A stretch of DNA of 9,088 nucleotides, taken from NCBI GenBank assembly GCA_015660615.1, contig DQKQ01000110.1, forward strand, positions 1 to 9,088, written 5' to 3'. The notes under the pieces were generated by a model. The model was not told the origin of the DNA. It was given only the letters and a program-made list of their open reading frames with translations, and ran no database searches. Made by a program: the position numbers and the translations under genes. Each line of letters starts with the position of its first letter. The first letter of the stretch is position 1. The DNA comes from Flavobacteriales bacterium (GTDB lineage Bacteria; Bacteroidota; Bacteroidia; Flavobacteriales_D; Sanyastnellaceae). Of the stretch, positions 1-6,119 are shown in pieces.

Positions 1-1
1 A

Positions 2-55
2 GATGGGTTAAAGAGCGTTTATGAAGAGTATGCACAAGCTAAAGCTGATGATTAG
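2..55 (+). CDS. Possible 3' end of an upstream gene (17 codons)
   Basis: One reading frame is open from the window edge to a TAG at 53-55 and encodes a hydrophilic, helix-like tail (DGLKSVYEEYAQAKADD). This is plausible as a protein C-terminus, but too short to identify. If real, it overlaps the start of the next gene, and an ATG at 48 would give the common short 8-nt overlap. A competing frame (RWVKERL, stop at 22-24) would give an ATGA overlap with the ATG at 21. The two cannot both be coding, and the window does not decide between them. Confidence 0.25.
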   Translation, partial: DGLKSVYEEYAQAKADD

Positions 56-1268
56 ATTATTTTTATCGGTTGGGATTTTATTTATTTGCGTTTCTCTACA
101 AGCTCAAATCTCAACCACGTATTCCCTTCGTCATCATGCCATCACATTTAAATCAGACAGAGCTGAGATTGTTGTTGACCCCGCAATTAAATTTAAATAC
201 CTAAGCTCAGATAGCTACTCTGGGTTTGATAATATTCGTGGCGCCACATTCACGGCAAAAATTGACTCAAATTTTACAGCTGGGGGTGCCTTATTTGAAA
301 GACAGTCTACATTAAGTCCCTTTCTTTCAGAGTTTGCTTTACAAACCTCCAGTATGCCTGGCTGGGGGCGTTTTAAAAGATTAGACTCATGGGCAGAAAA
401 CCCGAGAACAATAGATATAGCTAAGGCGATAGGCTTTTTGGCTTGGTCTAAAAATAGCCTCAAAACTAAGATAGAGATTGGGGCAACAAGATTTGGGTGG
501 AATAAATCACCCCTTATGCTCAGCAATGAAGACGTGCCATATCCCAGTGTGAAATTTGGATGGTTTAAATCTGATTATTTTGCTGATGTTTCGATTAGTC
601 AATGGGTGGGTAGTAAAAGAGATGTCGCTGTAGGTTCAGAGTACATTATCCGAAACATAAATAAAGCAATAATATCTTCTGCTGGCTTTTCTAATGAACA
701 TTTTGCAATAGCTCTTCTCTTTGGACACACGTTAGAACCTTCAATATCTATCGTTTCATTGGCAGGACGATTTGTTAAAAATGGGGGATTTATTAATTAT
801 GAAACAGCAACTTCTTCAACATCAACTTCTGGTCCTTCATATCAAATTGGGGCTGGATACAATGGTGATAAATTCAGAACTGGAATGAATTTAATCCGTA
901 CTAAAGAAGGGCTTTATGGAGATGGTGAGGAGATGGTTTGGTCTAATGCTGGGATACCTTTAGGAGTCATAACAGGAAATAACACTAAAATGTCAACCGT
1001 ATATTTTACGTTTAAGAATTCAGATTCTGCGAAGTGGTACTTCAAGTGCGAAGTGGGGGCTTTTTCAAATGCACATTATAACTTAAACGATAACTTAAAC
1101 GATAATTTTAGCAGATTTACGAAGGGTTCGATCACACGCGTATTCTCCCAGGATTGGGATATGGGGCTCACACTTTCCGTTGAAGCATTCAAAGGGCACG
1201 ATCCCATGTTAGGCATAGGAGTCGTTCATGGAATTGTTCGTGGCTTCGATGAGTTACTCATACCATAA
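21..1268 (+). CDS. Exported outer-membrane-type protein, divergent Wzi-like
   Basis: This is a 415-residue exported protein of unproven function. It has a clear signal peptide: a basic N-terminus, a hydrophobic core (about residues 11-25), and likely cleavage after the LQA before QIS (residues 27-29). The rest is rich in alternating polar/hydrophobic stretches with many Gly, Ser and aromatic residues, which suggests an outer-membrane beta-barrel. Residues 154-180 (G-x-x-R-F-G-W, then LMLSN, P-Y-P, and K-F-G) resemble the conserved Wzi segment in which a WGPG turn is followed by LLLSNNAPP-type residues. However, the WGPG itself is missing. The gene ends 9 nt before a recognisable Wzi gene, so the two are probably co-transcribed and may share a role in anchoring surface polysaccharide. 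An ATG at 48 (MIRLFLSV...) gives an equally good signal peptide and may be the true start. The Wzi assignment is inference; the export call is firm. Confidence 0.75.
   Translation: MKSMHKLKLMIRLFLSVGILFICVSLQAQISTTYSLRHHAITFKSDRAEIVVDPAIKFKYLSSDSYSGFDNIRGATFTAKIDSNFTAGGALFERQSTLSPFLSEFALQTSSMPGWGRFKRLDSWAENPRTIDIAKAIGFLAWSKNSLKTKIEIGATRFGWNKSPLMLSNEDVPYPSVKFGWFKSDYFADVSISQWVGSKRDVAVGSEYIIRNINKAIISSAGFSNEHFAIALLFGHTLEPSISIVSLAGRFVKNGGFINYETATSSTSTSGPSYQIGAGYNGDKFRTGMNLIRTKEGLYGDGEEMVWSNAGIPLGVITGNNTKMSTVYFTFKNSDSAKWYFKCEVGAFSNAHYNLNDNLNDNFSRFTKGSITRVFSQDWDMGLTLSVEAFKGHDPMLGIGVVHGIVRGFDELLIP
1080..1103 (+). repeat. 12-bp perfect tandem duplication inside a coding region
   Basis: The unit aacttaaacgat occurs twice back to back, in frame, and encodes NLNDNLND at residues 354-361 of the first exported protein. 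Being a multiple of three, it keeps the frame open. It would lie in a surface loop or turn of a barrel and is probably a recent slippage duplication. Confidence 0.85.
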
Positions 1269-1277
1269 ACGAGAAAC

Positions 1278-2876
1278 ATGACTATTTCTAAAATAAATTT
1301 ATTGTTCTCGATTGTTGTAACCACGCTGTCAACTCATTTCTTCTCAGCCCAAACAATTCAATCTCCCACCTGGTTTACACCTCTCGAAGACGAAGCGATT
1401 CGGGCTCGAGAAATTGCCGATTCACTAGGGGTTATGACCCCGAGCAATCAACCATTGCCCGATTGGGCTGGCTATGTGCACGGGAGTGGTAAAGATGGAG
1501 TTATGGGGATGGATTCAGAGTTGTTTAGCGGATTAAATGTCGATGGTGAATATCGCCTTATTCAAGGTGACAATCCAGGTAGTGCTACAATAATTGGATT
1601 GAGAGCGTTTGGAGATTTGAGAGAACGCTTCCACTATGAGGTCTCCGCAGAAAGATGGAAACTGCCTGTTACCCAAAGCCAATATGATGAAGGAGTTAAG
1701 TGGGGGTATTTTGATGGAATTGGACGAGTCACTGGGGCTAACCCAGGCTCAAATTTTGCAAGCGCGCTACAAGTAGATAGGCTGACGTTTAGAATCTCCG
1801 CTAAAATTTCTGAATCAATTGAGCTTGCTGTAGGTCATGGGCAGCATCATTGGGGACCGGGGATACGCTCGCTTTACATCGATAGATCAATGGCCCCTGC
1901 TAGCTATGTTAGATTATATGGCGATGTTGGAGTACTTCATTATACACACTTGCTGGTTAGGACTATTCATCCAAGAGAAATACACGACACTATCGATATC
2001 GGATGGATTGCTGCACATATGGTTGATGTTAATTTAGGCGCGGGGTTTACTGGATCTCTTTTTGGTGGTGTTAAATGGAGAGATCAACAGGATGGTATAA
2101 ATCACAGAATCGAGCCTGCTTATTTAATACCGTTGGTCCCATTCAGACCCACTGAATTCTCACTTGGTTCACCAGATAATGTGCTTATGGGTGCGCAATT
2201 AGTTTGGCGTGGAAAAGGAAGGTCAACTGGGAATACAAGAACATTTTACACACAACTTTTATTCGATGAATTTAACATCGTCAACCTGATGGAAGGAGGT
2301 TGGTGGGCGAATAAATGGGGCGTTCTTTCAGGCGGGTCTTTGGCTTCCCGAAGTGGCAAATGGAGAGTATCGTTTGAAGGATCCGCAGTGAGACCATTCA
2401 CATACTCCCACGGTAACGAAATCCAAACATGGACACATGCACACAAACCCATAGGACCTCCGCTGGGATCGAATTTTGTAGATCTGATACTCCGTGTACG
2501 GTGGAAGTTAATGGAAGACTATCTAGTAAGACTTTCTTTTGAACGGGCTTACAGGGGGTTAGACTCTGAGAATGGATTTTCATCAGGGTCTGATGTTTTT
2601 CGCAGTTACCAAGAAAGGGATACAGAAAACGAGTTCGACAATGTGTTTTTTCAAGGAGTTGAGTCAGAGATGCAAAGGATTTCCATTGATATTGCTAGAC
2701 CTGCAGGTAAGAAGTTTAACATCTCTGGAATAGAGCTGTTTGCAAGAGCTTCTATGAGGGTTGAATCACATTTTATGGACGTTGGTGAAGAAGCTCCTGA
2801 AATTGACGCATGGAGTGCTTTTAGAATCCAAGCCGGTATAAGAAGTTCACGCGTATTAGAAGGCCGCGACTGGTGA
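1278..2876 (+). CDS. Capsule assembly Wzi family outer-membrane protein
   Basis: This 532-residue protein matches the Wzi family as found in Bacteroidota. Wzi of enteric bacteria is an outer-membrane beta-barrel lectin that helps tether capsular polysaccharide to the cell surface. The signal peptide is hydrophobic from about residue 8 to 23, with probable cleavage after FSA (22-24) before Gln. Family signatures visible are a Gly-His-Gly then HHWGPG at residues 186-195 followed by LYIDRSMAP. Next come an IEP/YLIP segment with S-PDN at 278-301, TQLLFDEF at 325-332, and RPFTYSH with PLGSNF at 372-400. The length is in the usual range for Bacteroidota members. The ATG lies 9 nt after the preceding gene, which is itself Wzi-like, so the pair forms a small exopolysaccharide-linked unit. 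The polysaccharide involved cannot be told, and no glycosyltransferase or Wza/Wzc gene is visible in the window. Confidence 0.88.
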   Translation: MTISKINLLFSIVVTTLSTHFFSAQTIQSPTWFTPLEDEAIRAREIADSLGVMTPSNQPLPDWAGYVHGSGKDGVMGMDSELFSGLNVDGEYRLIQGDNPGSATIIGLRAFGDLRERFHYEVSAERWKLPVTQSQYDEGVKWGYFDGIGRVTGANPGSNFASALQVDRLTFRISAKISESIELAVGHGQHHWGPGIRSLYIDRSMAPASYVRLYGDVGVLHYTHLLVRTIHPREIHDTIDIGWIAAHMVDVNLGAGFTGSLFGGVKWRDQQDGINHRIEPAYLIPLVPFRPTEFSLGSPDNVLMGAQLVWRGKGRSTGNTRTFYTQLLFDEFNIVNLMEGGWWANKWGVLSGGSLASRSGKWRVSFEGSAVRPFTYSHGNEIQTWTHAHKPIGPPLGSNFVDLILRVRWKLMEDYLVRLSFERAYRGLDSENGFSSGSDVFRSYQERDTENEFDNVFFQGVESEMQRISIDIARPAGKKFNISGIELFARASMRVESHFMDVGEEAPEIDAWSAFRIQAGIRSSRVLEGRDW

Positions 2877-2885
2877 TTCTTGATG

Positions 2886-2893
2886 TAGTTTTG
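2886..2893 (+). promoter_or_regulatory. Putative Bacteroidota -7 promoter element before cyoE
   Basis: TAGTTTTG is an exact match to the TAnnTTTG -7 consensus of Bacteroidota housekeeping promoters. It sits in the 39-nt gap between the Wzi gene and cyoE, with 22 nt from its last base to the cyoE ATG, which would give a short leader. No clear TTTG/TTG -33 element is seen at the expected distance, so the call rests on the -7 match and position alone. Confidence 0.45.
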
Positions 2894-2915
2894 CGCTCCG
2901 AAGTAAGTATGTAAA

Positions 2916-3800
2916 ATGACTCTTGAAAAAAAGCCTTCCTTTCTAAAAGATATAGCAACCTTATTCAAGGTTCGCCTAGGATTTTTTGTAGTCTTGTCAG
3001 CCGTTTTAGGCTGGTTTATGGGCGTTGAGACGATAGATATAAAGTCCATGATGCTACTCGCTATTGGGGGCTACTTACTCACTGGAGCATCTAATGGTTT
3101 AAACCAAATCATTGAGCGTGATACTGATGCTATTATGTCGCGCACAAAAAACCGTCCACTTCCAACTGGGAGGATGAGCGTTAAAACAGCTCTTTTTCTT
3201 AGTATTTCAGCAGGGATTGTAGGCATATTTTGCTTAGGCTTACTCAATTACATTTCTGCAATTTTAGGTGTTGTAGCGCTCATTCTGTACGCATTTTTCT
3301 ATACCCCCCTTAAATCTCGTTCTACTCTGTGCGTTTTTGTAGGAGCCATTCCTGGAGCACTACCTCCTATGATAGGTTATGTTGCTGCTACAGGGGAGCT
3401 GGGAATCGAACCATGCGCTTTATTCGCAGTCCAATTCATGTGGCAATTCCCACACTTTTGGGCAATCGCATGGCTCGCACACGAAGATTACTCAAAGGTG
3501 AACTACAAGATGTTGCCCTTTAACTCTGGCCTATCGAACAGGTCTGCTTCCACAATACTACTGTATACTTTATTCTGCATCCCGGCTAGCCTTCTTCCCT
3601 GGGCTCTTCCAACTGGCCATCCCATGGTTGGTGACATTGCACTAATTGTAGCAATCGCAGCTGGATTGGGGTTTTCATGGTATGCCTGGAAACTTTCCAT
3701 TTCCCTTGAAAGAACAGATGCCCGCAAATTGATGTTTGCAAGTTTCTTTTACCTGCCAGTAGTCCAAATCATTTACGTCCTCGATAAAACCGCGATATAA
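2916..3800 (+). CDS. cyoE: Protoheme IX farnesyltransferase (haem O synthase)
   Basis: CyoE/CtaB is a polytopic inner-membrane prenyltransferase of the UbiA superfamily. It adds farnesyl diphosphate to the vinyl group of haem B to make haem O, the precursor of haem A. The protein has 294 residues, the normal length. The first Asp-rich motif is seen at residues 60-81: ASN, LNQIIERDTD, then M74, R76, T77 and NRPLP. The loop YTPLKSRS (129-136), GAIPGALPPMIGY (143-155) and WQFPHFWAIAW (176-186) with EDY and KMLP (190-201) are all conserved family blocks. Glu67 stands where E. coli has the first Asp of its motif, a conservative change that I believe is common in this phylum. The ATG follows 39 nt after the Wzi gene, and the next subunit III-like gene begins 19 nt downstream, so CyoE probably leads the oxidase operon. 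No haem A synthase (CtaA) gene lies beside it. Confidence 0.96.
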   Translation: MTLEKKPSFLKDIATLFKVRLGFFVVLSAVLGWFMGVETIDIKSMMLLAIGGYLLTGASNGLNQIIERDTDAIMSRTKNRPLPTGRMSVKTALFLSISAGIVGIFCLGLLNYISAILGVVALILYAFFYTPLKSRSTLCVFVGAIPGALPPMIGYVAATGELGIEPCALFAVQFMWQFPHFWAIAWLAHEDYSKVNYKMLPFNSGLSNRSASTILLYTLFCIPASLLPWALPTGHPMVGDIALIVAIAAGLGFSWYAWKLSISLERTDARKLMFASFFYLPVVQIIYVLDKTAI

Positions 3801-3819
3801 TCGTGAAAAAGATACCCTC

Positions 3820-4593
3820 ATGGAAAAAGATCCATTAAAAGAAGTTGACCTAATAATCCGAGATAGGTCGAAGCTAATGATCATGTATTTCATTCTTTTC
3901 TCTGTAACAATGTTGTTCGGAGGTTTGATCAGTGCATATATCGTAAGTAGCACTGGTCAGTACTGGGTGCATGTTACTCCACCAGCAACACTTTGGATTA
4001 GCAACCTGTTAATTATCGCTTCTTCATTCGCTCTTGTAGCTTCAATAAAAGCAATTAAAAGTGGAAATATTTCAAAATCTAGGTCTACACTTTTCCTGAC
4101 CTTGGCACTTGGAATCTGCTTTGCTTTTACACAAATTACAGGCTGGAATTCTCTTGCTAAATATGGTTCTGGATGGGGGACTGAAGCCAATGATGAGGGG
4201 CTGATAGCGTATTCATGGAATCGCATCGACGACCTTATAAAAAGTGATGCTGTATATGGAGAAGATTACGACGTGCGAATTAACGGCTTAACACTGCTTT
4301 ACAACCCTGATTCGAAGGAACTTTACTCTCCTAACGATCCTCTTATGGTGAAACCTATTACTTCTAAGGTGATTCACATTACGAATTCAAGTGGAAGTTA
4401 CCTGTGGGTTCTCATCATGATTCACATGATTCACTTCTCCTTCGGATTGATATATTTATTAGTAAACATTTATCGTGTTTCTAACGGCACGATAAACCCT
4501 GAAGACACAATTAGACTTAGAGTTTTAGGAGTTTATTGGCATTTCTTAGGTGGGTTATGGCTCTTGCTTTTCACCATGCTTTTCTTATTGTAA
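3820..4593 (+). CDS. Haem-copper oxidase subunit III-like protein, degenerate, with periplasmic insertion
   Basis: This is a 257-residue inner-membrane protein with five predicted helices (about 19-42, 58-78, 90-110, 193-216, 237-256), the layout of five-helix subunit III proteins. Family marks are the HMIHFSFGL stretch in helix 4 (202-210) and the C-terminal YWHFLGGLWLLLF (239-251), which parallels the YWHF-D-VW end of standard subunit III. The Asp of that motif is Gly244. The Glu that ends helix 3 in the paralogue downstream (QAWEW) corresponds here to a Gly (QITGW, 105-109). Between helices 3 and 4 lies an insertion of about 80 residues (112-190), acidic and predicted periplasmic by the positive-inside rule. 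The start is 19 nt after cyoE. It likely pairs with or stabilises the oxidase core, but loss of conserved acidic residues suggests a structural or assembly role. A tandem pair of subunit III genes is, as I recall, usual in Bacteroidota. Confidence 0.85.
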   Translation: MEKDPLKEVDLIIRDRSKLMIMYFILFSVTMLFGGLISAYIVSSTGQYWVHVTPPATLWISNLLIIASSFALVASIKAIKSGNISKSRSTLFLTLALGICFAFTQITGWNSLAKYGSGWGTEANDEGLIAYSWNRIDDLIKSDAVYGEDYDVRINGLTLLYNPDSKELYSPNDPLMVKPITSKVIHITNSSGSYLWVLIMIHMIHFSFGLIYLLVNIYRVSNGTINPEDTIRLRVLGVYWHFLGGLWLLLFTMLFLL

Positions 4594-4693
4594 AACCAGA
4601 TAATATTATTCAAATAGTTAGGTAGAATGATTCTTGATAAGCCGCATAATGCTGCTAGTTAAAAACAAGGTCTTTCTTTAAGATTTCATTCAT

Positions 4694-4701
4694 TAAATTT
4701 G
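4694..4701 (+). promoter_or_regulatory. Putative -7 promoter element before the second subunit III gene
   Basis: TAAATTTG exactly matches the TAnnTTTG -7 consensus of Bacteroidota, with 28 nt between it and the ATG. A matching -33 TTTG is not evident about 20 nt upstream. Like the element before cyoE, it is followed directly by CGC (TTTGCGC). Confidence 0.5.
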
Positions 4702-4718
4702 CGCAACAAATTTCGCAA
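4695..4718 (+). repeat. Near-perfect direct repeat overlapping the promoter
   Basis: AAATTTGCGCAA (4695-4706) is followed one base later by AAATTTCGCAA (4708-4718), which differs by one missing G. The first copy contains the 8-bp palindrome TTGCGCAA (4699-4706). The repeats overlap the putative -7 element and the expected transcription start, a position suited to a repressor site. They may equally be a chance duplication in AT-rich DNA. Confidence 0.4.
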
Positions 4719-4729
4719 TCATTTGCAGC

Positions 4730-5710
4730 ATGTCAGGACATTCTAACGATAACGTTTCATCTAAAGAACTTTGGGGAGGAGGACGCTCTCCTTACGGCAT
4801 TTCCTACGGGAAGATGTACATGTGGTTCTTCCTAGTATCAGATGCTTTAACATTTGGTGGTCTACTATCAGCTTACGGGTTTTCTCGTTCAGCAAGTGAG
4901 AGTCCATGGCCTATCGGTGAGCAAGTTTTCCGTGCTCTCCCAGGATTAGATGGTCACTACCCACTTATTTATGTGGCACTTATGACATTCATCCTTATCG
5001 TTTCATCTGTAACGATGGTTCTTGCTGTAGAGGCTGGACACAGAAACGATAAACGAGGTGTTGTTAGATGGATGCTTGCAACTATTATTGGCGGTATGTT
5101 CTTCCTGGGTTCTCAAGCTTGGGAGTGGTCTCACTTTATCCACGGAGGTGGCGGATCTTTCCTTCTCGCTAAAGAAGTCACTATTGATGAAGGAAACGGT
5201 GCGCTTTACACATTGCCCGTAGGAGAACCGATCTTTATGGACCACCACTTTGGAGAATTAGCTGAGGGATACTCAAATGGTGACAGTAACGTTGTACTTG
5301 AAAACGACCACGGCCACATCAAGCTTGTTCAGTTTGGAGAGCACACGCATGAAGCAGAGCTTCACTCTCTAACAATCAACAAGTATATCATTGGTGAAAC
5401 AGAAGTTTGGGGAGATAATGCATCTAGACTTTGGGAGGCACGATCTGAATCATTCAAGTTTGGAGCTAACATGCACGAGAATGAGTACGCGATGCAACAG
5501 AGCTACGCGAATTTTTTCTTCTTTATTACAGGATTTCACGGATTTCACGTATTCTCTGGAGTTGTAATAAATATTATTATTTTCTTTATGGCTCTAAAAG
5601 GAGTTTTCGAGAAACGAGGACACTACGAAATGGTAGAGAAAGTTGGTTTATATTGGCACTTTATCGACCTCGTATGGGTATTCGTATTTACTTTCTTCTA
5701 CCTCATCTGA
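4730..5710 (+). CDS. ctaE: Cytochrome c oxidase subunit III with large His-rich periplasmic insertion
   Basis: This is subunit III of an aa3/caa3-type haem-copper oxidase in the inner membrane. It is 326 residues long, against roughly 200 for five-helix forms. Helices are predicted at about 28-50, 78-102, 112-134, 258-288 and 305-325. Conserved blocks include SQAWEW with Glu132 (128-133), the FITGFHGFHVFSG stretch (265-277), and the C-terminal YWHFIDLVWVFVF (308-320) with Asp313. The extra length is an insertion of about 120 residues (roughly 138-256) between helices 3 and 4. It is acidic and predicted periplasmic, since the flanking cytoplasmic loops are basic. It contains DHH (171-173), DHGH (193-196), EHTH (204-207) and His212. 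His codons are almost all CAC and Asn codons favour AAC, unlike the first two genes, which fits a highly expressed structural subunit. Its own promoter is likely upstream, and the subunit IV gene follows 13 nt later. Confidence 0.94.
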   Translation: MSGHSNDNVSSKELWGGGRSPYGISYGKMYMWFFLVSDALTFGGLLSAYGFSRSASESPWPIGEQVFRALPGLDGHYPLIYVALMTFILIVSSVTMVLAVEAGHRNDKRGVVRWMLATIIGGMFFLGSQAWEWSHFIHGGGGSFLLAKEVTIDEGNGALYTLPVGEPIFMDHHFGELAEGYSNGDSNVVLENDHGHIKLVQFGEHTHEAELHSLTINKYIIGETEVWGDNASRLWEARSESFKFGANMHENEYAMQQSYANFFFFITGFHGFHVFSGVVINIIIFFMALKGVFEKRGHYEMVEKVGLYWHFIDLVWVFVFTFFYLI

Positions 5711-5723
5711 TAGCACTGAAATC

Positions 5724-6101
5724 ATGGAACGCGACGATTTAATTGTAAACGATAATTACTCTTTAAACGCAACTCACAGTGAGGAAGCAGGAGTTAAGAT
5801 TCGTAAAAAAATCATATATATTACTGTACTTTTAACAGCTATCACAGCTTTAGAGGTGGCAATGGGTATTATCTTCAAAAGAGGTGAAACATATACTTGG
5901 GAAGCTATTAAGTGGACTTTTGTAGCTTTAACTCTAGTTAAAGCAGGATACATTGTGATGAGTTTTATGCACTTAGGTGAAGAAAAAAGTGTCCTGAAAA
6001 AGAGTATCATAATGCCCTACGTAATGTTCATTATCTACCTGTTCTATATTCTAGCTACTGAAGGGTTTGGACATCTCTTCAACCACAATAGCTTACACTA
6101 A
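5724..6101 (+). CDS. Cytochrome c oxidase subunit IV family protein
   Basis: This 125-residue small inner-membrane subunit has three helices (about 29-49, 62-82 and 95-112) and a short charged N-terminus. The helix 2 end carries the family hallmark VMSFMHLGEEKSVLK (78-92), matching the K-x-x-Y...FMHL pattern of bacterial subunit IV (CyoD/CtaF-like) proteins. Such subunits help assemble or stabilise the core rather than carry cofactors. The start chosen is the ATG at 5724, 13 nt after the subunit III stop. The frame stays open upstream to an ATG at 5643, but that would overlap subunit III by 68 nt and add an unrelated Ser/Thr-rich stretch. The SCO gene begins 18 nt downstream. The C-terminal tail has several His (117, 121, 125), which are not a known motif. 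Confidence 0.9.
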   Translation: MERDDLIVNDNYSLNATHSEEAGVKIRKKIIYITVLLTAITALEVAMGIIFKRGETYTWEAIKWTFVALTLVKAGYIVMSFMHLGEEKSVLKKSIIMPYVMFIIYLFYILATEGFGHLFNHNSLH

Positions 6102-6119
6102 GACTGGTTTATTAAAGCA

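Larger units (their letters stand above)
4594..4729 (+). promoter_or_regulatory. 136-nt intergenic region inside the oxidase cluster
   Basis: This is the only long gap in the oxidase cluster. It holds a 10-bp AT palindrome (ataatattat, 4600-4609) just after the preceding stop, an A-rich stretch near 4660, and a putative promoter with a near-repeat just before the second subunit III gene. No stem-loop followed by a T-run convincing enough to call a terminator was seen. The gap suggests that the downstream genes have an additional start of transcription, giving the structural subunits higher expression than cyoE. Confidence 0.5.

Noticed and set aside
215..526. Minus-strand open frame of 103 codons inside the first exported protein gene
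   Set aside because: It lies fully within a gene with a clear signal peptide; no domain or leader supports it.
2651..3049. Minus-strand open frame of 132 codons across the end of the Wzi gene and start of cyoE
   Set aside because: It overlaps two well-supported genes on the other strand, has no recognisable motif, and covers their coding sequence rather than a gap.
4600..4609. AT palindrome ataatattat after the first subunit III-like gene as a terminator
   Set aside because: It has no GC stem, no loop and no T-run after it, so it is not a believable intrinsic terminator.
4641..4657. Short interrupted palindrome around gcataatgc as a hairpin or operator
   Set aside because: The arms are only 4 bp with a single-base centre, and nothing next to it supports a function.
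5643..5723. Upstream ATG extending the subunit IV gene by 27 codons
   Set aside because: It would overlap subunit III by 68 nt and add a low-complexity Tyr/Ser-rich stretch that is the out-of-frame reading of the conserved subunit III C-terminus. The ATG at 5724 sits in the gap and gives a normal family length.
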